Positions 18,029 to 27,426 of a DNA stretch of 35,814 bases are shown piece by piece. The notes under the pieces were generated by a model. It searched no databases. It was not told where the DNA came from and saw only the letters and a program-made list of their open reading frames with translations. The DNA comes from Candidatus Margulisiibacteriota bacterium (lineage in GTDB: Bacteria > Margulisbacteria > WOR-1 > O2-12-FULL-45-9 > XYB2-FULL-48-7), in NCBI GenBank assembly GCA_028702315.1, contig JAQVPA010000010.1, positions 1 through 35,814 on the forward strand. The letters are read 5' to 3'. Position numbers and translations under genes: made by a program. How positions within the stretch are numbered: position 1 is the stretch's first letter; every line of letters begins with the position of its first letter.

Positions 18029-19377
18029 CAGTTAAGCCGAAAATATTGATCGTGGACGACGAAAAAGGGCTGCGCGACTCGATGCAACTCCTCCTCGAGG
18101 AGCGCTACGACGTCTCCGTCGCCGCTTCCGGCGAGGAAGCGCTCCAGATCGTCAAGAAAGAGCCGATCGACCTCGTCCTCCTCGACATCCGCCTCCCCGA
18201 GATCGACGGGATCGAAGTCCTGCGGCTGATCAAGGGGATCGACGACACGATCGAGGTCATCATGGTAACCGCGGTCATCACCGTCGGCCGCGCCGTCGAA
18301 GCGATCCGGCTCGGCGCTTACGACTACATCACCAAACCGTTCGATATCGGCGCGCTGACCGACCAGGTCGCCAAACTGATCGAGAAACGGTCGTTGGCCA
18401 AAGAAAATATTTCTCTTAAACGGCTGCTAGCGGCCGATTACCAGTTCGAAAAAATCGTCGGCAAAAGCGAACAGATCAGGGATATTTTTAAAATGATCGA
18501 CGACGTCGCGCAAGCGAGCACGACCGTCCTGATCACCGGCGAATCCGGGACCGGCAAGGAGCTGGTCGCCCGAGCGATCCACAACCGGAGTTCGAGAAAA
18601 GACAAATTATTTGTTGCCCTCAACTGCGCGGCTATCCCGGAAAACCTGCTCGAATCGGAACTATTCGGCCATGAAAAAGGGTCGTTTACCGGCGCGGGCG
18701 AGCGCCAGATCGGCAAGTTTGAAATCGCCAATGGCGGGACCCTCTTCCTCGACGAGATCGGCAGCCTGCCGCTCCCCATGCAAGCCAAGATCCTCCGCGT
18801 CCTGCAGGAGAAAGAGATCGAACGGATCGGCGGCAGCAAGCCGCTCCCGGTCGATGTCCGGATCATCTCCGCTACGAATTCCGAACTCCGAACTGAAATA
18901 AAAGAGCGGCGTTTCCGGGAAGACCTTTATTACCGCCTCAACGTTATCCCGATCCACCTCCCGCCGCTGCGCGAAAGGAAAGAAGATATCCCGCTCCTCG
19001 CCGAGCATTTTATCAATAAATATAACCGCGAGTTCGGCAAGCGGATAAAAGGGATCAGCAAGGAAGCCCTCCGGCTGTTGATGGACTACGCCTGGCCCGG
19101 CAATATCCGTGAACTGGAAAACCTGATCGAGCGGCTGATCGTTTTGACTAAAGATGGCGTACTCGGCACGGAAAAATTGCCCCCCGAGATCGCCGGCGAA
19201 GCCCCCAGCAAGTCGCATCGGCTGGTGGTCAGGCTGTCGGACGCCGTCCAACACTTTGAGTCGGATTTTATCCGCCAGGCGATCGAAAAAGCGGGCGGCA
19301 AAAAGGGCGAAGCGGCAAAAAAGCTCGGCATCCACCGGAATACCCTCAGGAACATCGAGCGCAAGCTCAAGATGTAG
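18025..19377 (+). CDS. Sigma-54-dependent NtrC-family response regulator
   Basis: Receiver, AAA+ (GESGTGKE, EKGSFTGA, GGTLFLDEI) and Fis-type HTH. ATGA overlap with rpoN. Confidence 0.95.
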   Translation: MTVKPKILIVDDEKGLRDSMQLLLEERYDVSVAASGEEALQIVKKEPIDLVLLDIRLPEIDGIEVLRLIKGIDDTIEVIMVTAVITVGRAVEAIRLGAYDYITKPFDIGALTDQVAKLIEKRSLAKENISLKRLLAADYQFEKIVGKSEQIRDIFKMIDDVAQASTTVLITGESGTGKELVARAIHNRSSRKDKLFVALNCAAIPENLLESELFGHEKGSFTGAGERQIGKFEIANGGTLFLDEIGSLPLPMQAKILRVLQEKEIERIGGSKPLPVDVRIISATNSELRTEIKERRFREDLYYRLNVIPIHLPPLRERKEDIPLLAEHFINKYNREFGKRIKGISKEALRLLMDYAWPGNIRELENLIERLIVLTKDGVLGTEKLPPEIAGEAPSKSHRLVVRLSDAVQHFESDFIRQAIEKAGGKKGEAAKKLGIHRNTLRNIERKLKM

Positions 19378-19483
19378 TGCATCCACCCCCTCAATTCCCG
19401 TTGATTTGCACATTTCAATGTGCTAAATTTACTTTTAATCGTGGTAATAAAGTTGCTATGTATTACCGCGGAGGTGGATTAAA

Positions 19484-19819
19484 ATGAAAACAGAGATCAG
19501 AAGAGAAGAATGGACCCCGACCCGTGAGTTTTTACCGCTGATATTAGGAAAAACCCCAGAAGAGATGCTGGATAAAAAGGAGCAGAGTAAGATTGAGCTC
19601 TTTGAAAAGGGTTTGGCCAACGAACTGAGTAAGCAGGATACCATCGAGCAGGCCGTAACCAAGATCGTAAAAATGGCCTTGGCCGCCGAATTCGGCGCTT
19701 CGCTAGTTAAAGCGAGCGGCGCGGCTAAGATGGTGACAACGATCACTGCCGCCATCATGAGCGACTCCGTCTTGCGCAAGCAGGTCTTGCTCATTATCGA
19801 TCGTTTCACTCACGAATAA
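19484..19819 (+). CDS. Hypothetical protein
   Basis: 111 aa with strong SD (GGAGGTGG) and operon-like position. Confidence 0.65.
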   Translation: MKTEIRREEWTPTREFLPLILGKTPEEMLDKKEQSKIELFEKGLANELSKQDTIEQAVTKIVKMALAAEFGASLVKASGAAKMVTTITAAIMSDSVLRKQVLLIIDRFTHE

Positions 19820-19821
19820 GC

Positions 19822-20955
19822 ATGAATAAAATTCTCGTCGTCGACGATGAAATGTCGATCCGCGAATCTTTTACCCTGATCCTGGAGGGAAAGTACCAGA
19901 TATTGACCGCCGCTTCCGGCGAAGGGGCGCTCAAGCAGGTGGCCGGGAATAAGATTGATCTCGCTTTCCTCGACATCCGCATGCCCGGCATGGACGGGCT
20001 AGAAACCTTGAAACGGATCAAAGAGATCGACCCTGACGTGGATGTCGTTATGGTCACGGCGGTCAACGAAGTCGAGAAAGCGAGTGTGGCGATCAATATC
20101 GGCGCCCGCGACTACCTGATCAAGCCGTTCGACGTTAACGCGATCCTCAAGATGACCGACCTGATCCTGAGGCGGCGGACGTTGACCGCCGAAAGCGCCA
20201 GCCTGGGGAAAAAAGACCAGCTGATCGGCAGCAGCGAAAAGATCGCGCTCCTCATCCACACCGCTAAAAAGATCGCGGCCAAACAGACCAACATCCTGGT
20301 TCGGGGCGAGACCGGGACCGAAAAAGCCGCGGTCGCGCGATTTATCCATGAACACAGCCCGAGAAAGGAATTCCCCTTTAGCCAGCTTAGCCTCTCAAGC
20401 GCAATGTCCCCGGCCGCTATCAAAACGAAACTTTTTGGCCGGACCAAAAGCCTGACCGTTGCCGACCTCAAGAAAGAAAGCGGTCTGCTCGAAGCCGCTC
20501 GGGGCGGAACTTTATTTATCGACCACATCGAACATCTCCCGCCGCTCGAAGGAGCGGTCTCCGCGCGGATCATTGGCGGCAGCAACCGCGAAAAAATTGT
20601 TTTTACCGCTGAAGATATTCTGACTTTGCCCCCGCTCCGGGAACGGTTGGCCGATATCCCCTTGCTGATGCGGCATTATCTTGAATTATTTAATTGGAAA
20701 TATTGCCGCAACATTAAGGAATTTAGCCGTGAAGCGGAAGAGGTAATGGTCAATTATCCGTGGCCGGGCAATACCGAACAATTGAAGAATATTATTGAAA
20801 GGCTGGCTTTAATCAGTGACAAAGAAAAGATCGAAGCCGCCGACCTGCCGATCGACCTATTGCTGGCAACCGGCAAGCCTTACGGCCGCGATTACCTGGA
20901 GTTTGCCTGGGGCCGGAATCGAACCGGCATGGCTTATTCGGCCGAGGGATTTTAA
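19822..20955 (+). CDS. Degenerate NtrC-like response regulator (intact receiver, inactive AAA+, no HTH)
   Basis: Receiver VVDDEMS...FLDIRMPGMDG...MVTA...KPFD intact; Walker A RGETGTEKA, Walker B GGTLFIDHIEH, no GAFTGA, no Fis domain; terminal residues lie in antisense tRNA-Leu. Confidence 0.88.
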   Translation: MNKILVVDDEMSIRESFTLILEGKYQILTAASGEGALKQVAGNKIDLAFLDIRMPGMDGLETLKRIKEIDPDVDVVMVTAVNEVEKASVAINIGARDYLIKPFDVNAILKMTDLILRRRTLTAESASLGKKDQLIGSSEKIALLIHTAKKIAAKQTNILVRGETGTEKAAVARFIHEHSPRKEFPFSQLSLSSAMSPAAIKTKLFGRTKSLTVADLKKESGLLEAARGGTLFIDHIEHLPPLEGAVSARIIGGSNREKIVFTAEDILTLPPLRERLADIPLLMRHYLELFNWKYCRNIKEFSREAEEVMVNYPWPGNTEQLKNIIERLALISDKEKIEAADLPIDLLLATGKPYGRDYLEFAWGRNRTGMAYSAEGF

Positions 20956-20988
20956 GTCCCTTGCGTCTACCAATTCCGCCACCCAGGC
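20905..20988 (-). tRNA. tRNA-Leu (TAA)
   Basis: GCCTGGGTGGCGGAATTGGTAGACGCAAGGGACTTAAAATCCCTCGGCCGAATAAGCCATGCCGGTTCGATTCCGGCCCCAGGC, class II cloverleaf. Confidence 0.96.
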
Positions 20989-20998
20989 TGATCGCTGA

Positions 20999-21418
20999 TT
21001 AAGCGCGGGGGAGCTTTTTCTTTTTTCCCGTCTGTTTTACTTCGAGGTTCCGCTTCCAGTCGGACAACTTTTCTTCGCTTTGTTTTAAGAACTGGGTGAT
21101 CTTATCTTCAAACGTCCCCGGCTTGGGACGATCCGCTTCTTCCCTGGGCCGGCGCGGCCGGTTTTCCCAGGCCGGTTTTCCCACCTGCTTGATAGACAGG
21201 TCATACTTCCCTTCCTTAGCCATCCCCAGGACCTTGACCTTAACAACCTGCCCAATTGCTAAATGTTTAGTAATGTCGGTAACATAAGAATCGGCAACCT
21301 GAGAAATGTGGACCAGGCCCACCTTCCCTTCCGGCAGCTCGATAAACGCGCCAAATTTAGTTATCCCGGTAACTTTACCTTCAATTTCCGAACCGATATC
21401 GATCGGCAAACTTTTCAC
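20999..21418 (-). CDS. S1 RNA-binding domain protein
   Basis: IGSEIEGKVTGITKFGAFIELPEGKVGLVHISQVADSYVTDITKHLAIGQVVKVKVL. Confidence 0.92.
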   Translation of the reverse strand: MKSLPIDIGSEIEGKVTGITKFGAFIELPEGKVGLVHISQVADSYVTDITKHLAIGQVVKVKVLGMAKEGKYDLSIKQVGKPAWENRPRRPREEADRPKPGTFEDKITQFLKQSEEKLSDWKRNLEVKQTGKKKKLPRA

Positions 21419-21424
21419 CTCCAG

Positions 21425-21685
21425 TTAACGAACTACTTTATATGCTGTTTCGCCTTTTTTGATCAGCCCCAACCTTGTTCGGGCGATCTCTTCGATCAAA
21501 TCATCGCCTTTTAGCCGGCGTGAACGCTCCCGCAGCATCGCCCCGCGCTTCTCCGCCTGCTCAACTTTATTAGCCGCGCGCTCCGCTTCACGCCGCAAGT
21601 CAATTTGGTCAATTATATCCTGACGAATAAGAAAAATAAAGTAAATTATCGCTAAAAAAAAGAAGATCCAGCCGAGCCGCTTCAT
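21425..21685 (-). CDS. Septum formation initiator family protein (FtsB/DivIC-like)
   Basis: Short protein with N-terminal TM helix, coiled coil and IEEIARTRLGLIKKGETAYKVV. Confidence 0.85.
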   Translation of the reverse strand: MKRLGWIFFFLAIIYFIFLIRQDIIDQIDLRREAERAANKVEQAEKRGAMLRERSRRLKGDDLIEEIARTRLGLIKKGETAYKVVR

Positions 21686-22467
21686 AGAAAGAAACCCCAA
21701 TACCAACTAAGCAGCGGGCCGCCGAAAAAGAGGACGATCACACCGCCCAAAACGAGCGCCGGGCCAAAAGGGACATAACCGCCAAACTTGGCTCTTTTAA
21801 AAACAAGTAAAATAGTCGCCGCAATGGCCGCCAAGAAGTAAGCAATGAAGATCGCCATCAAAGCGCCGCCCCAGCCGAAAAAAGCGCCCAGCAGCGCCGC
21901 CACGAACCAATCCCCTTCGCCCATCACCTCTTTTTTATAAATGAATTTACCGAAAACGGAAATAGCGAAGAGGAGCCCAAAACCAACCACCACGCCGCCA
22001 ACCGAGGAAAAGAACGGGTTGGCCGGCGACCAATCATGAGTTTGCAAGCCGCGAATGAAATTATAGACCAAGCCAAGCGCAATGCCAAAATAGCTGGCCC
22101 CATCCGGGATCAGCTGATGTTCGAGGTCGGTAAAAAAGATCACGATCGAAACCGAAATGAAGGCCGCAAAAAATATGAAATCAAAAACGTTACCGCCAGC
22201 CAACAGCCAGCTAAAAACGAAACCGAGCCCGGCCATAATCTCAACCAGCGGATAACGGGCTGAGATCGGCTTATGGCAGTGGCGGCACCGGCCCAGGAGA
22301 AAAAGATAACTAAAGATCGGAACCAGGTCGACAGATGTCAGCCGGGCATGGCAAGCGGGACAATGCGACGGAGGAAAGACGATCGACTTGCCCAACGGCA
22401 AACGATAAATGCAAACATTAAGAAAGCTGCCTAAGACCGCTCCTAAGATAAAAATAAAACCGATCAT
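21682..22467 (-). CDS. Prepilin peptidase (A24 family)
   Basis: GSFLNVCIYRLPLGKSIVFPPSHCPACHARL...CRHCHKPISARYPLVEI; FFTDLEHQLIPD and GEGDW aspartates. Confidence 0.95.
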   Translation of the reverse strand: MIGFIFILGAVLGSFLNVCIYRLPLGKSIVFPPSHCPACHARLTSVDLVPIFSYLFLLGRCRHCHKPISARYPLVEIMAGLGFVFSWLLAGGNVFDFIFFAAFISVSIVIFFTDLEHQLIPDGASYFGIALGLVYNFIRGLQTHDWSPANPFFSSVGGVVVGFGLLFAISVFGKFIYKKEVMGEGDWFVAALLGAFFGWGGALMAIFIAYFLAAIAATILLVFKRAKFGGYVPFGPALVLGGVIVLFFGGPLLSWYWGFFL

Positions 22468-22548
22468 TCCAGGCTGGCCGTTAACCTTGACATTAGTGTA
22501 GTGAAATTATATTATAGGCGATGGGTAAAGTCAAAATTAAGGTATTTC

Positions 22549-23607
22549 ATGGAAATTAAAGAATTATTAACCAAACTCAACCAGACCCAAGGCTCCGATC
22601 TTCTACTGGCCGCCGGTAATCCTCCCTGCCTTAGGATCAACAACGCCCTGGTCAAGATCGAACAGCAGAACTTGACCCCCGAAGAGACCGAAGCGCTCGT
22701 CACCCCGATCATCCGCCCCAAGGAAATGGAAGAATTCAAGCGGCTTAAAGAGCTCGACACCTCTTATGAAGATAAGATGAGCCGTTACCGCATCAACCTC
22801 CACTACCAGATGGGGCATATTGGGGCCACGATCCGGCGGATCCCGAAAGAGATCCCGTCGATGGAGTCGCTCAAACTTCCGCCTAAGGTTATGGATTTCA
22901 CCAACCTGGAGCGGGGCCTCGTCCTGGTCACCGGGCCGACCGGTTCCGGTAAATCGACAACCCAAGCGGCAATGATCGACCAGATCAACAAAACGCGCGC
23001 CTGCCACATTATCACGATCGAGGACCCGATCGAGTTTGTCCATACGCCCAAATTATCGGTGATCGAACAGCGCGAGGTCGGATTTGACACCGCTTTCTTT
23101 GGCGAAGCGTTGAAGCGGGTCCTGCGCCAGATACCGGATGTCATCCTCGTCGGCGAAATGCGCGACCTCGAATCGATCCAGATGGCGATCACCGCGGCCG
23201 AGACCGGCCATTTGGTCATCTCCACTTTGCATACCCAGGATGCCGTCCAGAGCATCGACCGAATTATCGACGTTTTCCCGCCGCACCAGCAGCAGCAGAT
23301 CAGGTCGATGCTCTCGCTGACGATCCAGGGAATAATTTCCCAGCAATTGATACCGCGGCAGGACGGCAAAGGACTGGTCGGGGCTTTTGAGCTATTGGTC
23401 GCCACCCCGGCGATCCGCAACATTATCCGCAAAGGGGCGACCCAGGATATTTATTCGATGATCGAGCTCGGCGGGGCATTCGGCATGCAGACTATGGACT
23501 CGACCCTGTTCGAACTGTTCAAAAAAGGATTGATCTCCAAAAACGAAGCGCTGGCCAATTCGATCAGCCACGAAAAGATGGAGAAGCTTATCGAAGGAAA
23601 GATCTGA
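22549..23607 (+). CDS. pilT: Type IV pilus twitching-motility ATPase PilT
   Basis: VLVTGPTGSGKSTTQAAMID, IEDPIEFVH, GEMRDLESIQMAITAAETGHLVISTLHT. Confidence 0.95.
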   Translation: MEIKELLTKLNQTQGSDLLLAAGNPPCLRINNALVKIEQQNLTPEETEALVTPIIRPKEMEEFKRLKELDTSYEDKMSRYRINLHYQMGHIGATIRRIPKEIPSMESLKLPPKVMDFTNLERGLVLVTGPTGSGKSTTQAAMIDQINKTRACHIITIEDPIEFVHTPKLSVIEQREVGFDTAFFGEALKRVLRQIPDVILVGEMRDLESIQMAITAAETGHLVISTLHTQDAVQSIDRIIDVFPPHQQQQIRSMLSLTIQGIISQQLIPRQDGKGLVGAFELLVATPAIRNIIRKGATQDIYSMIELGGAFGMQTMDSTLFELFKKGLISKNEALANSISHEKMEKLIEGKI

Positions 23608-23614
23608 CCAAGTA

Positions 23615-24445
23615 ATGCCGCTCCCTAATTTCCTCGTCAAAAAAACACCCAAACAGTCAAATATCCGCTTGCTCCGAGAATTGATCGCTGACCCGCGCAT
23701 TCATACTGTCTGCGAAGAAGCTAAATGCCCGAACATCGGCGAATGCTATTCGCAAAAAACCTGCACCTTCATGATCTTAGGCGACGTCTGCACGCGGAAC
23801 TGTGCTTTTTGCGGAGTGACTAGCGGCAAGCCCATCCCTCCCGACCTCGCTGAACCGCAACAGATCGCCGCCGCGGTGGAGAAACTCGGTTTGGACTATG
23901 TGGTGATCACTTCCGTCACTCGCGATGACCTTCCGGATGGCGGCGCGAGTCACTTTGCCGCTATCTTGCACGCGTTACTCGTTACTCGTTACTCGTTACG
24001 AACGGAAGTTTTGGTGCCCGACTTCCAAGGCGATGCTTCGGCATTGCAAACTGTATTGGACGCCAAACCGTTTATCTTGAACCACAATATTGAGACCATC
24101 TCCCGCCTTTACCCAAAGATCCGCCCGCAGGCCAATTACGAGCGGTCATTAAAACTCTTGAAAACCGCCGCCGCTCAAGTTGTCACCAAGAGCGGTTTTA
24201 TGGTAGGATTAGGAGAAGAGGCGGCTGAAGTGGAAGCGCTTCTTTCCGACCTGAAAGCGGCAGGCTGCAGCATTGTGACGATTGGCCAGTATCTGCCTCC
24301 TTCAAAAGATCATCTTCAGCCAGAACGATACGTCGTCCCAGAAGAGTTCACAAAATATACGGAATTCGGTCAGAAACTGGGGCTGAAAGTCTTTGCCGGA
24401 CCGTTCGTTCGAAGTTCATATCACGCGGGAGAAATAGCAGGATGA
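23615..24445 (+). CDS. lipA: Lipoyl synthase
   Basis: CEEAKCPNIGECYSQKTCTFMILGDVCTRNCAFCGV (two 4Fe-4S motifs), TKSGFMVGLGE. Confidence 0.95.
   Translation: MPLPNFLVKKTPKQSNIRLLRELIADPRIHTVCEEAKCPNIGECYSQKTCTFMILGDVCTRNCAFCGVTSGKPIPPDLAEPQQIAAAVEKLGLDYVVITSVTRDDLPDGGASHFAAILHALLVTRYSLRTEVLVPDFQGDASALQTVLDAKPFILNHNIETISRLYPKIRPQANYERSLKLLKTAAAQVVTKSGFMVGLGEEAAEVEALLSDLKAAGCSIVTIGQYLPPSKDHLQPERYVVPEEFTKYTEFGQKLGLKVFAGPFVRSSYHAGEIAG
23972..23999 (+). repeat. Heptanucleotide tandem repeat inside lipA (GCGTTAC + 3x TCGTTAC)
   Basis: gcgttac tcgttac tcgttac tcgttac. Confidence 0.9.
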
Positions 24446-25623
24446 AATTCCAACAAGCCGACAGGTTATTAAAACTACCGATCTACGTCTTTGCCCAGCT
24501 CGACAAGATCAAGGCGGAGCAACAAGCCAAGGGGGCGGACCTGATCGATCTCGGCATGGGGAATCCCGACATTCCGCCGCCGCAGGAGATCATCGATTCG
24601 CTGGTCAAATCGCTTTCCAATCCCGAGAACCACCGCTATCCTTCGTTCGAAGGAGCGCCGGAGTTCAAGCACGCGGTCAGCAGCTGGTGCAAACGGCAAT
24701 ACGGGATCAATATCGATCCGGAGCATGAGGTCGTCACCCTGATCGGCTCTAAGGAAGGGGTTGTCCATTTCGCTTTCGCTTACATCAATCCCGGTGACAT
24801 CACCCTGGTCCCGATGCCGGCCTACCCCGCCCATTTCCGCGGGACGATCCTCGCCGGCGGCGAACCATATGTCCTGCCGACGACCGAACGCCAGGGTTGG
24901 CTCCCCGACCTGAAGATCATCGACCCGGAGATCGCCAAAAAAGCCAAAATGATGATCATCAGCTATCCGAGCAATCCGACCGGCGCGGTCTCAACCCGCG
25001 CTTTTTATGAAGAAGTGGTCGCTTTCTGTAAAAAGTACGAGATCATCCTGATCCATGATTTCGCTTACGCCGAGATCTATTTTGAAGGGCATAAGCCGAT
25101 CTCCATGCTTTCGATCCCGGGAGCCAAGGATATCTGCATCGAATACCACACAACCTCAAAAACCTTCGGCATGCCTGGCTGGCGCTGCGGGTTTGCCGTC
25201 GGCAACCGCGAGCTGATCGAGTCGCTCCGCAAGATCAAGACTAATCTCGATTACGGGCTCTTTACCGCCGTCCAGAAAGCGGCTATCGCCGCCATGACGC
25301 TCGATGAAAAGGATTATATCGACCGGGTCCGCGCGACCTACCAGCGCCGGCGCGATCTTTTTGTTGATGGCCTCAACTCGCTCGGCTGGCAAGTCAAGAA
25401 GCCGCAGGGAAGTTTGTATGTCTGGTTCCCTGTCCCGCAAGGTTACGACTCAACCGCCTTTTGCCTGAAGGTGATCGAAAAGACCGGCGTGGTCATTACC
25501 CCCGGAATCGCGTTCGGCGACCTGGGTGAAGGTTACTGCCGGGCCGCGCTGGTCGCTCCCGAAGAGCGCCTGCGCGAAGCGATCGCCCGCCTCGGCAAAG
25601 CTGGCATCCGCTATAATGGATAA
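24442..25623 (+). CDS. Class I/II PLP-dependent aminotransferase (alanine/LL-DAP type)
   Basis: LIDLGMGNPDIPPPQEIIDSL, SYPSNPTGAVS, SKTFGMPGWRCGFAVGN. Confidence 0.92.
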   Translation: MKFQQADRLLKLPIYVFAQLDKIKAEQQAKGADLIDLGMGNPDIPPPQEIIDSLVKSLSNPENHRYPSFEGAPEFKHAVSSWCKRQYGINIDPEHEVVTLIGSKEGVVHFAFAYINPGDITLVPMPAYPAHFRGTILAGGEPYVLPTTERQGWLPDLKIIDPEIAKKAKMMIISYPSNPTGAVSTRAFYEEVVAFCKKYEIILIHDFAYAEIYFEGHKPISMLSIPGAKDICIEYHTTSKTFGMPGWRCGFAVGNRELIESLRKIKTNLDYGLFTAVQKAAIAAMTLDEKDYIDRVRATYQRRRDLFVDGLNSLGWQVKKPQGSLYVWFPVPQGYDSTAFCLKVIEKTGVVITPGIAFGDLGEGYCRAALVAPEERLREAIARLGKAGIRYNG

Positions 25624-26611
25624 CCGTCCGCTCATCGGTATCACGATGGGCGACCCGGCCGGGATCGGCCCGGAGATTTGCGCCAAAGCATTAGCCTCGA
25701 ATGACCTCGCCAGGATCGCCAATTGCGTGGTGATCGGTGACCGCCGCGCTATTCGTCACGGATTGACCATCTCCAAATTGAACGGGATCGAAATCAATTC
25801 GATCAAGAAAGTATCAGAAGCAAAGTTTCTCCCCCGCGTCATTAATGTCCTCGACCTCCATAACGCCGATCCGCTCAAGATCAAGGTTGGGCAGGTTTCG
25901 CGGGCGGCGGGTAAAGCGGCGTTTGAATACATCGATCAAGCGATCGACCTCGCCAAAAACGGCGAGATCGACGCGATCGCGACCGGCCCGATCAACAAGG
26001 AAGCGCTCCACAAAGCTGGATATAAATTTGACGGCCATACGGAAATACTGGCAACCAAAACCAAAACAAAAGATTATGCCATGATGTTCGTCTCCGATCA
26101 GCTTTGGGTCATTCTGGTCACTACCCACCTGCCATTGCGTGAAGTAAGTAAACATCTTGACCGAAAAAAGATTGTCAAGATCATTAAAATGGCGAATGAA
26201 GCCCTGGGGAAGACAAGAGGGAAAAAGCCGCGGATCGGCGTCGCCGGGCTCAACCCGCACGCTGGCGAGTCCGGCATCTTCGGCCAGGAGGAGATCAAGA
26301 TCATTAAACCGGCGGTCGAAGAGGCACAAAAGTTGGGAATCGATGTTAAAGGCCCGATCTCACCCGACGCGATCTTTTTTCTCGCCAACAGCGGAATGTT
26401 TGATCTCGTCGTCGCCATGTACCACGACCAAGGATTGATCCCGCTAAAGCTCCTCGCTTTTAACCGTTCGGTGAACGTGACGGTCGGGCTCCCCTTTGTC
26501 CGCACTTCGGTCGACCACGGGACCGGTTTTGATATTGCCGGCAAGGGCTGGGCTAATCCGCAAAGCCTGATCGAAGCGATCAAAGTTGCCGCTCACTTTT
26601 GTAAAAGCTGA
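25616..26611 (+). CDS. pdxA: 4-hydroxythreonine-4-phosphate dehydrogenase
   Basis: ITMGDPAGIGPEI, GPINKEAL, GHTEILA, GLNPHAGE, MYHDQGLIPLK, RTSVDHGTGFDIAGKG. Confidence 0.95.
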   Translation: MDNRPLIGITMGDPAGIGPEICAKALASNDLARIANCVVIGDRRAIRHGLTISKLNGIEINSIKKVSEAKFLPRVINVLDLHNADPLKIKVGQVSRAAGKAAFEYIDQAIDLAKNGEIDAIATGPINKEALHKAGYKFDGHTEILATKTKTKDYAMMFVSDQLWVILVTTHLPLREVSKHLDRKKIVKIIKMANEALGKTRGKKPRIGVAGLNPHAGESGIFGQEEIKIIKPAVEEAQKLGIDVKGPISPDAIFFLANSGMFDLVVAMYHDQGLIPLKLLAFNRSVNVTVGLPFVRTSVDHGTGFDIAGKGWANPQSLIEAIKVAAHFCKS

Positions 26612-27426
26612 TGCCACCCACTCTCGCCCAGATCACCCGGGAACTATTAGCCGCGTATAACCGTTATCCGCGCAAGAACCTTGGCCAGCATTTTCTGGTC
26701 GATCCTAAGGTTGTGGAACGGATCATCAAAGCAGCTGAACTAACCAAGGATGATCTTGTCATTGAGATCGGCTCGGGCTTGGGGGTCGTAACAGCGGAGA
26801 TCGCCGCCGAGGTCAATCACCTGATCGCGATCGAGATCGATAAAGAGCTGGTCGAGATGAGTAAAAACGTCCTCAAGGACGCGCCTAATATCACTTTTGT
26901 CGCCCAAGATATCCTTAAAGTAAATTTCTCGGAACTTGCTTTAGGCCGGAAATATAAGGTCATCGGCAATCTCCCTTATAATATCACCGCGCCGATCGTG
27001 GAAAAGATATTGACGACGCCAGAGAAGCCGGAATTAGCGGTGATCATGGTGCAAAAAGAGGTTGCCGAACGGATGGCGGCCACTCCGGGGACGAAAAAAT
27101 ACGGTTCGTTTTCCATCTTCACACAGTATTACGCTAAGGCCGCCTTGCTCTCCTTAGTTTCCAAGTCTTCATTCCATCCGTGGCCAAATGTCAGCTCGGC
27201 CATCGTCTCCCTCGTCCCCCACCCCTCGCCCCTCTTCCCCAGCCTTAACGAAAAAATATTTTTCGACATCGTCCATGCGGCGTTTCAGCAACGGCGGAAG
27301 AAATTGCGGAATTCGTTGGCAGAGTTTGGGTTAGAAGGGAAAGGGATTGATCTAAACCGAAGACCGGAAGAGCTTAGTTTGAAAGAGTTTGCCGATCTGG
27401 TGAATTCACTGGCCGATCAGAATTAG
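26611..27426 (+). CDS. rsmA: 16S rRNA (adenine1518-N6/adenine1519-N6)-dimethyltransferase
   Basis: KNLGQHFLVDPKVVERI, VIEIGSGLGVVT, VIGNLPYNITAPIV, FQQRRKKLRNSL. Confidence 0.96.
   Translation: MPPTLAQITRELLAAYNRYPRKNLGQHFLVDPKVVERIIKAAELTKDDLVIEIGSGLGVVTAEIAAEVNHLIAIEIDKELVEMSKNVLKDAPNITFVAQDILKVNFSELALGRKYKVIGNLPYNITAPIVEKILTTPEKPELAVIMVQKEVAERMAATPGTKKYGSFSIFTQYYAKAALLSLVSKSSFHPWPNVSSAIVSLVPHPSPLFPSLNEKIFFDIVHAAFQQRRKKLRNSLAEFGLEGKGIDLNRRPEELSLKEFADLVNSLADQN

Noticed and set aside
18661-19413. 250-aa minus-strand ORF
   Set aside because: Antisense of the NtrC-family regulator, no recognisable domain.
19401-19430. Possible sigma-54 promoter before the 19484 gene (TTTGCACATTTCAATGTGCTA)
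   Set aside because: The GG/GC spacing does not fit -24/-12; it is better read as a small GCACAT-TTCA-ATGTGC hairpin.
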